Shown: positions 54,703-64,000, counted from the first letter of the stretch. The stretch: 64,000 nucleotides of DNA from Devosia equisanguinis (GCF_900631955.1 NZ_UZWD01000030.1:1-64000), one strand, 5' to 3'. Notes: generated by a model from the letters alone, not told the origin. Numbers and translations: made by a program.

Positions 54703-56535
54703 TCAATTGGCTTTTCCCGACCAAACCAACCGGCGATAGAGCGTCGAGCGGTCGATGCCGAGCGCCCGTGCGGCGGCGGACAGATTACCGCGATTGAGAT
54801 CGACCGCCCGGCGCATGGCGGCCTCAGTCAGCTCTCCCAAATCGCCCGAGGGCATTAGCGGCGCGGACGAGGGCCGCGCCTGAATGATAGCGGTGGGCAG
54901 ATCGGCAAGGGTGACGCGCTGACCGGGATCGGCCAAGGCCGCGGCTGTGCGCAGTGCATTGGCCATTTCTCGCAGATTGCCGGGCCAGTCATAGGATGCC
55001 AGCCGATCGAGCACGGTTTCGGACAGCGGACCATTGCCGGTGTCGAGGCCGGCCCAGAGGCTTTCGATGATGGCATGCCGATCCGGAAGTTCGGCGACGG
55101 AGGGCAGCCGCAGGGTGAATTGGGCGATGCGGAAGTAGAGATCGGCGCGGAAGGTGCCGGCATCGACCATGGCCTTGAGATCGCGATTGGTGGCGCAGAT
55201 GGCGACGAAATCGGCCTTGCGGGCTTGGCCGCCGCCCAGGGGAGCCACTTCCTTGTCCTGCAGCACGCGCAAAAGTCGCGATTGCAGCAGCAGCGGCATG
55301 TCGCCGATTTCGTCGAGGAACAGGATGCCGCCTTCGGCCTGTTGCACGAGCCCCTTGGCGCCCCCCTTGCGCGCACCGGTAAAAGCGCCGGCCTCATAGC
55401 CGAACAGCTCGGATTCGATGAGGCTTTCGGGCAATGCGGCGCAATTGACCGCTACGAAGGGTTTTCCGGCGCGGTTGGATTTCTGCGCCAGGTGCCGGGC
55501 GAAGACTTCCTTGCCCGAACCGGTTTCCCCGGTCACCAAAACCGGGATTTCGGCATTGACCAGCTTGATGGCCTTAGCGAGGCCGAGACGCGCCTCGTCG
55601 GTGAGATAGGGTTCATTCGAGGTCGCGGGGGTTTTGACCACATGGCTGGTGCGGGCGTGGCTTTGATCCGGACGCGCGATGGCGGCGGAGAATTTCTCGC
55701 CGGACACGGAGCGCAGTTCGGTGTCGAGCCGCTCGAACAATTCGTCGCTGCGGGTTTTGCGCAGGGCCTGGCGATCAAGGCCCAGAAGGCTGAGGGCCCG
55801 GCGGTTGCCGGCAATCAGCTGATCACCATCAAAGACCAGAACGCCTTCGCGCGGGGTTCCCAGCATGTCGCCATGGCGGTGGAAACGCATCACTGTCTTG
55901 TCTTCGAAGCCGCGGGCGAAGAAGCGGTGCTCGATCTGCTCGACGGCCAGTCGCACCAGGCCCAGCGCATGGGTGTGTTCGGCAGTGGCATGGCCGGACA
56001 TGTCGAGCACGCCGGCCAGCTTACCGAAGGGATCGAAGATAGGCGAGGCGGCACAATGGAGGATGCCGTGCGGCTCGAAGAAGTGCTCGGCGCCGTGGAC
56101 GGCAATGGCGCGGCGCTCGGCCATGGCTGTGCCGATGGCATTGGTGCCGGTGGACATTTCCGACCAGGCGACACCCGGCTGTAGCGACACCCGCGCAGCC
56201 TCGCCGGCAAATTCGGGACTGCCGACCACATCGAGCACGGTGCCCTTGGCGTCGGTGAGGATGACGACGCTTTCAGTGAGCTTGGCTTCGGAGCGGAGCG
56301 TCGCAAGCTCGGGGCGGCTGAGCAGTCGCAAGGCTTCGTTCTGCTGCTGCAACTGGCGCAATTCGGCGGATGTCAGGGGTTCGGCATGGATGCTGTCGCC
56401 GGCATCGAGCCCTTTTTCGGCGCATCGCTGCCAGCTGCGCAGGATGGGCGCCGGCACTAGCCCGTCTGGCAGGCTGCGTCCGGAGAAGAATTTTTCGCGT
56501 GCCGCAGCTAATACATGGTCAGACGACTGGTTCAT
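54703..56535 (-). CDS. AcoR-type sigma-54-dependent activator
   Basis: 610 aa. N-terminal GAF-like sensory region (about 60-190), PAS-like part (about 205-260), sigma-54 AAA+ domain (GETGSGKEV Walker [15 protein letters not shown] Walker B) and a Fis-type HTH ([20 protein letters not shown]). The architecture equals acetoin/ethanol-responsive AcoR or ExaE-like activators. Start at ATG 56535 has GGAGG 9 nt upstream; ATG 56541 is too close to it. It is divergent from the aldehyde dehydrogenase gene it likely activates. Confidence 0.92.
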   Translation of the reverse strand: MNQSSDHVLAAAREKFFSGRSLPDGLVPAPILRSWQRCAEKGLDAGDSIHAEPLTSAELRQLQQQNEALRLLSRPELATLRSEAKLTESVVILTDAKGTVLDVVGSPEFAGEAARVSLQPGVAWSEMSTGTNAIGTAMAERRAIAVHGAEHFFEPHGILHCAASPIFDPFGKLAGVLDMSGHATAEHTHALGLVRLAVEQIEHRFFARGFEDKTVMRFHRHGDMLGTPREGVLVFDGDQLIAGNRRALSLLGLDRQALRKTRSDELFERLDTELRSVSGEKFSAAIARPDQSHARTSHVVKTPATSNEPYLTDEARLGLAKAIKLVNAEIPVLVTGETGSGKEVFARHLAQKSNRAGKPFVAVNCAALPESLIESELFGYEAGAFTGARKGGAKGLVQQAEGGILFLDEIGDMPLLLQSRLLRVLQDKEVAPLGGGQARKADFVAICATNRDLKAMVDAGTFRADLYFRIAQFTLRLPSVAELPDRHAIIESLWAGLDTGNGPLSETVLDRLASYDWPGNLREMANALRTAAALADPGQRVTLADLPTAIIQARPSSAPLMPSGDLGELTEAAMRRAVDLNRGNLSAAARALGIDRSTLYRRLVWSGKAN

Positions 56536-56565
56536 GCTCATCTTCCTCCCAGTATGTGGCAGTAT

Positions 56566-56615
56566 GCAACAGATGTTGCGTCTGCCATCGGTTCTGGTTG
56601 TTGCAAAGTGTTGCA
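56566..56615. promoter_or_regulatory. Candidate upstream activating sites for the AcoR-type regulator
   Basis: A 14-bp perfect palindrome GCAACA-GA-TGTTGC (56566-56579), followed by two direct copies of TGTTGCA (56599-56605 and 56609-56615) 10 bp apart, hence on one helix face. They lie about 75-125 bp before the sigma-54 promoter, where enhancer sites belong. Confidence 0.6.
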
Positions 56616-56688
56616 CCCATGGATCGACGGCGTAAAGCAAAACCGTGATCACGAAGACTTGGGCAGCAAAATCAAGGTTCTGAGCGAT

Positions 56689-56705
56689 CTGGCACGGCAG
56701 TTGCT
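56689..56705 (+). promoter_or_regulatory. Sigma-54 (-24/-12) promoter
   Basis: CTGGCACGGCAGTTGCT matches the YTGGCACG-N4-TTGCW consensus at every conserved base, with the required 10-bp distance between GG (56691-56692) and GC (56703-56704). It drives the aldehyde dehydrogenase gene starting 37 bp further on. Confidence 0.9.
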
Positions 56706-56741
56706 CCTCTGGCTTCCATTCAAGAACCAAGGGAGGAAGCC

Positions 56742-58262
56742 TTGAACAAACCCCAATTCCTGGACCAGCGCAGCAAGTCGCCGTTCAAAGCCAAGTATGG
56801 CAACTATATCGGTGGGCAATGGGTCGACGCGGCCGATGGCGAGACCTTCGACAATACCTCGCCGGTCACCGGACAGGTGATCTGCAAGGTGGCGCGCGGC
56901 AAAGCCGCCGATATCGAAAAGGCGCTGGATGCCGCCCACAAGGCCGCGCCCGCCTGGGGTCGTACCTCACCCGCCGAGCGCGCCAATATGCTCAACAAGA
57001 TCGCCGATCGGATCGAGGAAAATCTCGACCTGATCGCGCTGGCGGAAACCTGGGACAATGGCAAGCCAATCCGCGAAACCACCGCCGCCGACATTCCGCT
57101 GGCTATCGATCACTTCCGCTATTTTGCCGGCGCCATCCGCGCCCAGGAAGGCGGCATTTCCGAAATCGACCATGACACCGTGGCCTATCACTTCCACGAG
57201 CCGCTGGGCGTGGTCGGGCAGATCATTCCGTGGAACTTCCCGATCCTGATGGCAACCTGGAAGCTGGCCCCTGCCCTGGCGGCCGGCAATGCGGTGGTGC
57301 TCAAGCCCGCCGAACAGACCCCCGCTTCCATCCTCTTGCTGATGGAGCTGATCGAGGACCTGATCCCGCCGGGCGTGCTCAACATCGTCAATGGCTTCGG
57401 TCTCGAAGCCGGCAAGCCGCTGGCCAGCTCCAACCGCATCGCCAAGATCGCCTTTACCGGTGAGACCACGACGGGCCGGCTGATCATGCAATATGCCAGC
57501 CAGAACCTCATTCCGGTGACCCTGGAGCTGGGCGGCAAGTCGCCGAACATCTTCTTCAAGGACGTGATGGACGAGGACGACGATTTCTTCGACAAGGCGC
57601 TCGAAGGCTTCACCATGTTCGCCCTCAACCAGGGCGAGGTGTGCACCTGCCCGAGCCGCGCCCTGATCCAGGAGTCGATCTACGATCGGTTCATGGAACG
57701 GGCCATCAAGCGGGTCGAAGCGATCAAGCAGGGCTCTCCGCTCGATCCCTCCACCATGATCGGCGCCCAGGCCTCGTCCGAACAGCTCGAAAAGATCCTC
57801 TCCTATCTCGATATCGGCAAGCAGGAAGGCGCCAAGGTGCTGACCGGCGGCGAGCGCAATACGTTCGAGGGCGATCTGGCCGGCGGTTATTACGTCAAGC
57901 CAACCGTCTTTGCCGGCAACAACAAGATGCGCGTCTTCCAGGAGGAAATCTTCGGGCCGGTTGTTTCTGTCGCCACCTTCAAGGATGAAGAGGAAGCGAT
58001 GGCGATTGCCAATGACACGCTCTATGGCCTCGGCGCCGGCGTGTGGACCCGCAATGGCAACCGCGCCTACCGCTTCGGTCGCGGCATCCAGGCCGGTCGC
58101 GTCTGGACCAATTGCTACCACGCCTACCCGGCCCATGCGGCCTTTGGTGGCTACAAACAGTCCGGCATCGGCCGCGAAAACCACCGCATGATGCTCGATC
58201 ACTATCAACAGACGAAGAACATGCTGGTCAGCTACAGCCCCAAAAAGCTGGGCTTCTTCTAA
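56742..58262 (+). CDS. Aldehyde dehydrogenase (acetaldehyde-type, ExaC/AcoD-like)
   Basis: 506 aa NAD(P)-dependent enzyme. [16 protein letters not shown] holds the catalytic Glu and [17 protein letters not shown] the catalytic Cys (about residue 302); [16 protein letters not shown] is the cofactor contact. The [11 protein letters not shown] form is typical of the class that oxidises acetaldehyde from ethanol or acetoin breakdown. Start is a TTG at 56742 with GGGAGGAAG upstream. A sigma-54 promoter and an AcoR-type regulator stand directly upstream, and DUF779 is downstream. Confidence 0.95.
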   Translation: MNKPQFLDQRSKSPFKAKYGNYIGGQWVDAADGETFDNTSPVTGQVICKVARGKAADIEKALDAAHKAAPAWGRTSPAERANMLNKIADRIEENLDLIALAETWDNGKPIRETTAADIPLAIDHFRYFAGAIRAQEGGISEIDHDTVAYHFHEPLGVVGQIIPWNFPILMATWKLAPALAAGNAVVLKPAEQTPASILLLMELIEDLIPPGVLNIVNGFGLEAGKPLASSNRIAKIAFTGETTTGRLIMQYASQNLIPVTLELGGKSPNIFFKDVMDEDDDFFDKALEGFTMFALNQGEVCTCPSRALIQESIYDRFMERAIKRVEAIKQGSPLDPSTMIGAQASSEQLEKILSYLDIGKQEGAKVLTGGERNTFEGDLAGGYYVKPTVFAGNNKMRVFQEEIFGPVVSVATFKDEEEAMAIANDTLYGLGAGVWTRNGNRAYRFGRGIQAGRVWTNCYHAYPAHAAFGGYKQSGIGRENHRMMLDHYQQTKNMLVSYSPKKLGFF

Positions 58263-58305
58263 GGGCCACGGCAGCTCACTGAGTTACGCGCTCCTCCCTC
58301 GCGCA

Positions 58306-58327
58306 GCCCCCGGGTCCGCCCGGGGGC
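58306..58327. repeat. GCCCCCGGG/CCCGGGGGC palindrome
   Basis: Perfect 9-bp arms around a short loop (GCCCCCGGGTCCGCCCGGGG-type), within the 165-bp gap behind the aldehyde dehydrogenase gene. It could be a partial terminator ahead of the DUF779 gene. Confidence 0.6.
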
Positions 58328-58427
58328 AAGGGATCATTCCGGCGGGCACCGGGCCTTTTCAACCCCATCTCTCCCCCGGCCCGTGGCTCGCTGGAATGAC
58401 ATTTTCTCCATTCAAGCGGAGCCTGAC

Positions 58428-58814
58428 ATGAACCAGTCCGTTCCCCGCGTCATTGCCACCCCGGCGGCCATCGCACTGATCGGCGAGATCACGGCGCGCC
58501 ATGGCGCCATCATGTTCCATCAATCCGGCGGCTGTTGCGACGGCTCATCGCCCATGTGCTATCCGCAGGGCGAATTCATCATCGGCGATCGCGACGTGAA
58601 GATGGGCGAGATCGGCGGCTATCCCTTCTATATGTCGCCCAGCCAGTTCGAATACTGGCAGCACACGCAGCTGATCATTGACGCCATTGCCGGGCGCGGC
58701 GGCATGTTCAGCCTCGATAACGGCACCGAGCGGCGCTTTCTGACGCGATCACGCGTATTCACCGACGAAGAACACGAAAATCGAGCGCCGGTGAGCATTG
58801 GCGCGCAGGGCTGA
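58428..58814 (+). CDS. DUF779 protein
   Basis: 128 aa. Signatures HQSGGCCDGSSPMCYPQG and YMSPSQFEYWQHTQLIID define DUF779. The Cys pair and Cys after Met suggest metal or redox chemistry. Genes of this family sit next to aldehyde dehydrogenases; role unknown. ATG 58428 with GCGGAG upstream. Confidence 0.92.
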   Translation: MNQSVPRVIATPAAIALIGEITARHGAIMFHQSGGCCDGSSPMCYPQGEFIIGDRDVKMGEIGGYPFYMSPSQFEYWQHTQLIIDAIAGRGGMFSLDNGTERRFLTRSRVFTDEEHENRAPVSIGAQG

Positions 58815-58820
58815 ACGCCA

Positions 58821-59579
58821 TCAGCCGACCGCCTTCAGGTTCTTGGAAATTGCAGGCTGTTGGGCGCGCATTCGAATACGAATGCTGCCGCGTTCGGGGT
58901 GCACGAAGTCGAAGCAGTTGGTCTTGCGCACCAGATCGCTGAGCTTGGAAAAGCCATAGCTGCGCGGGTCGAAATCCGGCGACAGATTGGCAAGCCGGCT
59001 GCCAACCTCTCCAAGGTTGGCCCAACCATCATCACCTTCCGCCTGAACAATCGCCTTCCTGAGCAGCGGCACCGCCTTGCTGGGTGGTTGCAGTGGCGTT
59101 GCGGCTGGCAGCACCGCAACCCCAGTAAAAGAATCCGGCAGCAGATTTTCCGTATAGATAAATCGCCGACACGCTTGTCGAAAGCTTTGCGGGGTTTTCT
59201 GTTCGCCGAACCCAAACACATCAACGCCCTGTTCGCGGATGCGCGCAGCCAGACGGGTGAAATCACTGTCCGAAGACACAAGGCAGAAACCGTCGAAGCG
59301 ACCGGTATGCAATAGATCCATGGCATCGATTACCAAGGCAATGTCCGATGCATTCTTCCCGCTGGTCGTGGCGGGCTGTTGCTGCGGGATAATGGCGTAC
59401 CTGGCCAAAACATCGTGCCATGATTTCAATCTCGTGCCAGAAAAATCGCCGTAGATGCGCCGTACACTTGCCTCCCCAATTCGGGCAATCTCTTCAAAAA
59501 GGCCATCGACGATGCGGGACGATGTATTGTCGGCGTCGATCAATACTGCAAGTCGTGCCGATTTTTCTGCGCTCGCCAT
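58821..59579 (-). CDS. NYN-domain putative ribonuclease with LOTUS/OST-HTH domain
   Basis: 252 aa. N-terminal NYN (PIN-like) part: LAVLIDADNTSSRIV, IYGDFSG, SDIALVIDAMDLLHTG and FCLVSSDSDFTRLA, whose acidic residues form the metal site. C-terminal LOTUS/OST-HTH (about residues 180-240, ANLGEVGSRLANLSPDF, YGFSKLSDLVRKT). The pair resembles LabA-type proteins and the eukaryotic RNA regulators of germ granules. Likely RNA cleavage; target unknown. Stop is 6 bases from the DUF779 stop (convergent). Confidence 0.92.
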   Translation of the reverse strand: MASAEKSARLAVLIDADNTSSRIVDGLFEEIARIGEASVRRIYGDFSGTRLKSWHDVLARYAIIPQQQPATTSGKNASDIALVIDAMDLLHTGRFDGFCLVSSDSDFTRLAARIREQGVDVFGFGEQKTPQSFRQACRRFIYTENLLPDSFTGVAVLPAATPLQPPSKAVPLLRKAIVQAEGDDGWANLGEVGSRLANLSPDFDPRSYGFSKLSDLVRKTNCFDFVHPERGSIRIRMRAQQPAISKNLKAVG

Positions 59580-59725
59580 TCCAAATCTCTCCGGTTGCCG
59601 ACGAATGTGCGAAGTCTGGTTTCGTCTCACAAGCTGGCGACTGGTCTTAGGGTAAACACTCTGCTTCGTACTTGGCCTCCACCGCCCGCGCCTTTAGTCT
59701 CGCTGACAAAGGGAGTCGCGCCGCC

Positions 59726-60655
59726 ATGACCATCGAAATTCTACAGACGCATAAGCTGCTTGCCTCCTGCGAGGCGGCGCTGGCCGAGCGCTACACGGTG
59801 CACAAGCTGCACGAGATAGAGCACAAGGCGGGCTGGCTGGCGGCGAACGGCGCCCGTATCCGCGCTCATGCCGGTTCGGGGGTGCAGGCGGATTTGATGG
59901 ACAAGCTGCCCAATCTCGAGATCATCGCCAGTTTCGGGGTCGGCTATGACAATATCGACATTGCCGGTGCCAAGGCTCGGAATATCCGGGTGACCAATAC
60001 GCCCGACGTGCTCAATGACGCGGTGGCGGAATTGACGGTGGGCCTGATGATTTCGCTGGCACGCCGCATTCCGCAATCGGATCAATATGTGCGTCGGGGC
60101 AAGTGGCCGAGCGGCAATTTCGGGTTGTTGAGCGAATTGACCGGCAAGACCGTGGGCATTTTGGGGCTGGGCCGCATCGGCAAGGAAATCGCCACACGGC
60201 TGCAGGCGATGAAGATGCGCGTGGTCTATCATGGCCGCCGGCAGCAGCCACATACGCCCTATATCTATTACGACGATCTCGAAGACATGGCCCGCGATAG
60301 CGACTGGTTGGTGGTAATTGCCCCCGGCGGCAAGGGCACGGAGGGTATCGTGTCGCGACAGGTGCTCGAGGCGTTGGGGCCCGATGGTTATGTGGTCAAT
60401 GTGGCGCGGGGCACATTGATCGACGAGCCGTCCATGCTCGAGCTGTTGCAGAATGGCGGGCTGGGCGGCGCGGCGCTCGATGTGTTCGTCGACGAGCCAG
60501 AGGTGCCCGAAGCCTTCATGCACTTGCAGAATGTGGTGCTGTCACCACATCAAGGCAGCGCCACGCACCAGACCCGCGACGCCATGGGGGCACTGCTGGT
60601 TGCCAATCTGGACCGGCATTTTGCCAGGGAACCGCTGATTTCGGCGGTGGTGTGA
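59726..60655 (+). CDS. D-2-hydroxyacid dehydrogenase, NAD(P)-dependent
   Basis: 309 aa. Rossmann motif GILGLGRIGKEIATRL; catalytic Arg in VVNVARGTLIDE, Glu in VFVDEPEVPE, His in LSPHQGS. Substrates in this family include glyoxylate, hydroxypyruvate and 2-ketogluconate. ATG 59726 follows GGGAG. The next gene overlaps the stop (TGATG). Confidence 0.93.
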   Translation: MTIEILQTHKLLASCEAALAERYTVHKLHEIEHKAGWLAANGARIRAHAGSGVQADLMDKLPNLEIIASFGVGYDNIDIAGAKARNIRVTNTPDVLNDAVAELTVGLMISLARRIPQSDQYVRRGKWPSGNFGLLSELTGKTVGILGLGRIGKEIATRLQAMKMRVVYHGRRQQPHTPYIYYDDLEDMARDSDWLVVIAPGGKGTEGIVSRQVLEALGPDGYVVNVARGTLIDEPSMLELLQNGGLGGAALDVFVDEPEVPEAFMHLQNVVLSPHQGSATHQTRDAMGALLVANLDRHFAREPLISAVV

Positions 60656-60969
60656 TGGACGAGCGCATGGTTCGCATCGCCGAACTGGAGATCGTTCCGG
60701 AACGGCTGGATGAGTATCTGGCCTTTTTGAAAGAGGAAATTGCAGCGTCGCTGGAGCGGGAGGACGGCGTGCTGATGCTGCATGCCGTTTCCGAAAAGGC
60801 CGCGCCGCATCGTATCCGCCTGCTGGAGGTCTATGCGTCCGAGGCCGCCTACCTAACCCATATCCAGACGCCGCATTTCCTCAAATACAAGCAGGGGACG
60901 TTGGCGATGGTGGCATCGCTGAAGCTGATCGATGTCGACCCTGTTCTGCTTGCTGCCAAGCCAGCCTAG
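60655..60969 (+). CDS. ABM-domain small monooxygenase-like protein (YgiN type)
   Basis: 104 aa antibiotic-biosynthesis-monooxygenase-like ferredoxin fold: IAELEIVPERLDEYLAFLKE, EDGVLMLHAVSEKAAP and a C-terminal YLTHIQTPHFLKYKQGTLAM. It may act on aldehydes or quinones or as a small electron/oxidation enzyme; real activity unknown. Start ATG 60655 overlaps the upstream TGA, so it is coupled to the hydroxyacid dehydrogenase. Confidence 0.9.
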   Translation: MDERMVRIAELEIVPERLDEYLAFLKEEIAASLEREDGVLMLHAVSEKAAPHRIRLLEVYASEAAYLTHIQTPHFLKYKQGTLAMVASLKLIDVDPVLLAAKPA

Positions 60970-61445
60970 ACGGTGATGACGTAAACGGCGTGCGCTTCGC
61001 CGTTGAGCGGCACCATTTCCAGCAGCCGCCAGCCATCGGCGTCGAACAGATCCAGCGCTTCTGCCGTCAGTGCGTGGAGCCGGGCGTGACCCAGCCGCTT
61101 TGCCTCGAGCTTGGCGCGGGCCAGAAGCGCCCTGCCGACGCCGCGCCGTCGAAACGCCGGATCGACCACCAGGCCGCCGAGCCAGGGCGAGCGTTCGGTG
61201 ACCAGACCGCCCGAGCCGGCGGTGAGCGCGCAGGTGCCCACCACTGCGCCATCGGCAAAGGCAAGAATGCCGAGCGGCAGGCGATTGCGCTCCAGCCGGT
61301 CGCACAGATCGGCGCGGGCCGAAGCCCCGCGCGGATTGTACCAATCGGGCCATTGCCGCTCCAGCAGCGCGGCCAGGTCGCTGACTGTGGCTTCATGGTC
61401 GATCAGCAATCCGGTGGTGATCACAACTGCATTCCTCGCCTGCAT
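60966..61445 (-). CDS. GNAT-family N-acetyltransferase
   Basis: 159 aa. The acetyl-CoA-binding pyrophosphate loop RRRGVGRALL lies in WLGGLVVDPAFRRRGVGRAL (about residue 97). Substrate unknown. ATG 61445 is preferred over the TTG three codons before. Its stop overlaps the convergent ABM gene stop in CTAG. Confidence 0.92.
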   Translation of the reverse strand: MQARNAVVITTGLLIDHEATVSDLAALLERQWPDWYNPRGASARADLCDRLERNRLPLGILAFADGAVVGTCALTAGSGGLVTERSPWLGGLVVDPAFRRRGVGRALLARAKLEAKRLGHARLHALTAEALDLFDADGWRLLEMVPLNGEAHAVYVITV

Positions 61446-61531
61446 GCTGCCCAATTAACAGCGGACGCACAAATCTATAGCCTCGTGCGCGAATCCGGCC
61501 CGGACATATCACGGCCAACAGGAGCAAATGA

Positions 61532-63163
61532 ATGACCGAATGGTGGCGCGGCGGAGTGATCTATCAGGTCTATCCCCGCTCGTTTCAGGACAGCAATGGT
61601 GACGGCGTCGGCGATCTGGCCGGCATTATCGACCGGCTCGACCATATTGCCAGCCTGGGCGTGGACTGTATCTGGCTCTCGCCCCTCACCCAGTCGCCCC
61701 AGGCCGATATGGGCTATGACGTTTCGGACTATGTGCAGGTCGATCCGCTGTTCGGCACGTTGCAGGACTTCGACCTGTTGATCGAGAAGGCCCATGCGCT
61801 TGGCCTCAAGGTGATCATGGACCAGGTGGTGAGCCATACTTCTTCGCTCCATCCCTGGTTCCTCGAATCCGCCTTCAGCCGCGATAATGCCAAGGCAGAC
61901 TGGTATGTCTGGGCCGACGCCAACCCCGACGGCACCCCGCCCAATAACTGGCTTTCGGTGTTCGGTGGCTCGGCCTGGGAATGGCACACGGCGCGCAAGC
62001 AGTATTACCTGCACAATTTCCTCACCTCCCAGCCCGACCTCAATTTCCATAATCCGGCGGTGCAGGATGCGGTGATCGAGGTCATGCGCTTCTGGCTCGA
62101 TCGCGGGCTGGACGGCTTCCGGCTCGATACGGTCAACTACTATTTCCACGACGCCAAGCTGCGCTCGAACCCGCCACTGCCGGAGCTCAATGGCAAGCCC
62201 GCCACCAATCCTTATGACATGCAGAGCCACAAATTCTCCAAGAGCCAGCCGGAGAACATGGACTGGCTGCGCAAGGTGCGGGCGCTGCTCAATGACTATC
62301 CCGGCACCACCACCGTGGGTGAAGTCGGCGACGACGAGCGCGGGCTGGAGCTGATGAAGCAGTACACATCGGGCAGCGACCTGCTGCATATGTGCTATTC
62401 GTTCGACTTCCTGGGGCCGAAATTCTCGGCGGCGCATTTCCGCTCGAAAGTGGAAGCCTTCTTCGCCGATGGCGCCACCGGCTGGCCGTGCTGGAGCTTT
62501 TCCAACCACGACGTCATTCGCCACATGACCCGCTGGACGCCGTTCAGCGTTTCGTCGGCCGATCTGTCGCGCCAGGCGATCGCATTGATGCTCACGCTCA
62601 AGGGCTCGGCGGGACTCTATCAGGGCGAGGAGCTGGGGCTGCCCGAGGCGGATATCCTATTCGAGGAACTGACCGATCCGCGTGGCAAGCGCTTCTGGCC
62701 GGAAGACAAGGGCCGCGATGGCTGCCGCACGCCGATGCCCTGGCAGCATAATCTGGCGCATGCCGGATTTACCCATGGCAAGCCCTGGCTGCCGGTCAAG
62801 CATGCCGCCGTGGCTCTGAGCGTCGACCTGCAGGAAGCCGATCCGAATTCGTCGCTGCATTATTACCGGCAGATCCTGGCCTGGCGCAAAAATCACCCGG
62901 CGCTCAAGACCGGCGATATCGCCTTTTTCGACTGCGATGAGCCGGTGCTGGCCTATATGCGCACCGATGGCAACAAGGACCTGGTCTGCGTGTTCAACCT
63001 GTCGGCCGAGGCGCGTACTGTCACCGTCGGCGGCGTGGAGCTGGTGCTGGAGCCGGTCAGTCACAATGCCGAATTGTCCGGAACGACGCTGACGCTGGGA
63101 CCGAACGGCTTTGCCATCCTGCCGGCACCGGCGGGAGAGGGCTCGGTGCGTTATCAGGGTTGA
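61532..63163 (+). CDS. GH13 alpha-glucosidase
   Basis: 543 aa. Alpha-amylase family: IYQVYPRSFQDSNGDGVGD at the start, DQVVSHTSS (conserved region I), GFRLDTVNYYFHD with the nucleophile Asp (region II, about residue 205), GEVGDDERGL (acid/base Glu) and FSNHDVIRH (region IV). Cuts alpha-1,4 or alpha-1,6 glucosides such as maltose or trehalose; precise specificity not determined. Start ATG 61532 follows AGGAGCAA. Confidence 0.95.
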   Translation: MTEWWRGGVIYQVYPRSFQDSNGDGVGDLAGIIDRLDHIASLGVDCIWLSPLTQSPQADMGYDVSDYVQVDPLFGTLQDFDLLIEKAHALGLKVIMDQVVSHTSSLHPWFLESAFSRDNAKADWYVWADANPDGTPPNNWLSVFGGSAWEWHTARKQYYLHNFLTSQPDLNFHNPAVQDAVIEVMRFWLDRGLDGFRLDTVNYYFHDAKLRSNPPLPELNGKPATNPYDMQSHKFSKSQPENMDWLRKVRALLNDYPGTTTVGEVGDDERGLELMKQYTSGSDLLHMCYSFDFLGPKFSAAHFRSKVEAFFADGATGWPCWSFSNHDVIRHMTRWTPFSVSSADLSRQAIALMLTLKGSAGLYQGEELGLPEADILFEELTDPRGKRFWPEDKGRDGCRTPMPWQHNLAHAGFTHGKPWLPVKHAAVALSVDLQEADPNSSLHYYRQILAWRKNHPALKTGDIAFFDCDEPVLAYMRTDGNKDLVCVFNLSAEARTVTVGGVELVLEPVSHNAELSGTTLTLGPNGFAILPAPAGEGSVRYQG

Positions 63164-63186
63164 GTGGGTTCAACCACGCAGTACCG

Positions 63187-63273
63187 CCCTCGGGCTTGAC
63201 CCGGGGGCCGGTTGGTGAGGCACAGGCGCTGTAAACCGCAAGCGGCCGATGGCCCTCGGGTCAAGCCCGAGGG
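63187..63273. repeat. Two CCCTCGGG palindromes (family C)
   Basis: 63187-63207 and 63253-63273, in the convergent 176-bp gap between the GH13 gene and the AEC transporter gene. Likely bidirectional terminators. Confidence 0.7.
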
Positions 63274-63339
63274 CGGCGTTGTGGGTGGGGAAAATCGGAG
63301 GTCACCAAGCAGAAGATGTTTGACGTCCTGAGCTTCGGC

Positions 63340-64000
63340 CTAAAGGCTCAAGATGAGCAGCCAGGCGGAGATGGTCAGGGCCGACATGACCGTGGCAATG
63401 AGGATGGTGTTGGTGGCGACGCTGACGCCGCGGTCGTAATAGGTGGCAAAGACATAGATGTTGACGCCGGCCGGCATGGCAGAGAGCAGGATGCCGTAGC
63501 GGGCGATGTCCATCGGCACATGCAAAATCCAGATCATCATCACATAGGCGAGCGCCGGATGGACGATGAGCTTGATGAGCGAGGCCACCAGCGCCGGCTT
63601 CCAGTTTTCCGAGAGCTTGAACTCGTTCAGCGCCCCGCCAATGCCGAAGAGGGCAGCAGGGACCACGGCCTGGCTCATCATGACGAAGAAGGCTTCGGCC
63701 GGCTCGATCAATTGCAGATCGGCCAGTGAACCCAGAATGCCGGCTGCGATGCCCCAGATCAGCGGGTTGGAGACGACGCGGCGCAGGGCGACGACCAAGG
63801 TCTTGGCGAGCGACTGGCCGTCCCGACGCATCAGCTCCATGGTGACCATGCCCAGGGTCAGCAGAATGGCGCCATGCAGGCCGATGATCGAGAGCGTGAC
63901 CGGCATGGCCTGGTCGCCATAGGCCCGCGACATGATCGGCAGGCCAACCAGCACCGTATTGGTGAAGGTGCCGGAAAAGCCGGCAGCAACGCTTTCACCC
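63340..64000 (-). CDS. AEC-family transporter, 5' part missing at window end
   Basis: Partial, 220 residues visible. Several transmembrane helices; the fragment includes GFSGTFTNTVLVGLPIMSRAYG, split here as AGFSGTFTNT and LVGLPIMSRAYG, and AVVPAALFGIGGALNE typical of the auxin efflux carrier (AEC) family of malate/auxin-type exporters. The frame stays open through base 64000, so the start lies outside the window; a GTG at 63954 is internal, because the upstream residues match the family. Confidence 0.9.
   Translation of the reverse strand, partial: GESVAAGFSGTFTNTVLVGLPIMSRAYGDQAMPVTLSIIGLHGAILLTLGMVTMELMRRDGQSLAKTLVVALRRVVSNPLIWGIAAGILGSLADLQLIEPAEAFFVMMSQAVVPAALFGIGGALNEFKLSENWKPALVASLIKLIVHPALAYVMMIWILHVPMDIARYGILLSAMPAGVNIYVFATYYDRGVSVATNTILIATVMSALTISAWLLILSL

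Noticed and set aside
56541-56730. Longer N-terminus of the AcoR-type protein
   Set aside because: The extension overlaps the divergent sigma-54 promoter and enhancer sites.

Overview
The window is a stretch of high-GC alphaproteobacterial chromosome, most likely from the Hyphomicrobiales and probably a Devosia-like genus. The genus is inferred from gene content only. Supporting signs are the hisS-hisZ-hisG order, a tRNA-His without G-1 and with A73 next to an alpha-type HisRS, a groESL operon with a CTTGAC/CTATAT promoter and a CIRCE box, an Mrp ATPase without the CxxC pair, and several families of Rhizobiales-type palindromic repeats. Density is that of ordinary chromosome. I see no prophage, transposase gene, CRISPR array, rRNA operon or replication origin.

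Layout. 0-8.8 kb is a minus-strand housekeeping block: an RluB-type pseudouridine synthase with a long DRP/RGG tail, a lipoprotein, lspA, ileS, ribF and a HAD phosphatase. 9.1-12.1 kb holds a degenerate EAL-domain membrane protein divergent from a sigma-54 response regulator. 12.1-13.8 kb is a small, less GC-rich accessory segment with one unknown gene. 13.8-22.2 kb holds an EamA transporter, small conserved proteins, groESL, a hicAB toxin-antitoxin pair, a TSUP transporter, a glycosyltransferase and a DUF4214 protein. 22.2-25.9 kb is hisS-hisZ-hisG plus a tiny membrane-protein ORF. 26-32.4 kb carries an L,D-transpeptidase, a TadG-like VWA protein with an unusual internal insert, tRNA-His and a large PAS pseudo-histidine kinase. 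32.5-40.4 kb holds two ABC importers: ferric iron SBP and permease without an ATPase, and a complete dipeptide/oligopeptide system.

40.4-48 kb mixes a YecA/SEC-C protein, a GH1 beta-glucosidase with a LacI-type operator, a mazEF pair whose toxin is frameshifted, mrp, transaldolase, an aromatic/aspartate aminotransferase and etfBA. 48-54.5 kb has an M20 amidohydrolase, an AbrB-family transporter and the three-gene ATP-grasp/alpha-E/transglutaminase cluster, in which the transglutaminase lacks its catalytic Cys. 54.7-58.8 kb is an AcoR-type sigma-54 activator divergent from an aldehyde dehydrogenase-DUF779 operon with a textbook -24/-12 promoter. 58.8-64 kb has a NYN-LOTUS protein, a hydroxyacid dehydrogenase, a small ABM monooxygenase, a GNAT enzyme, a GH13 alpha-glucosidase and a truncated AEC transporter.

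The most interesting structure is the population of palindromic repeats. One composite copy is translated in frame as about 48 extra residues inside IleS. Another lies between two copies of a 17-bp direct repeat and has split a former hisZ-hisG ATGA overlap, which looks like a recent insertion with target duplication. Several proteins with missing catalytic residues (EAL, transglutaminase, histidine kinase, Mrp) form a second theme. I did not find a convincing wholly new multi-gene system.
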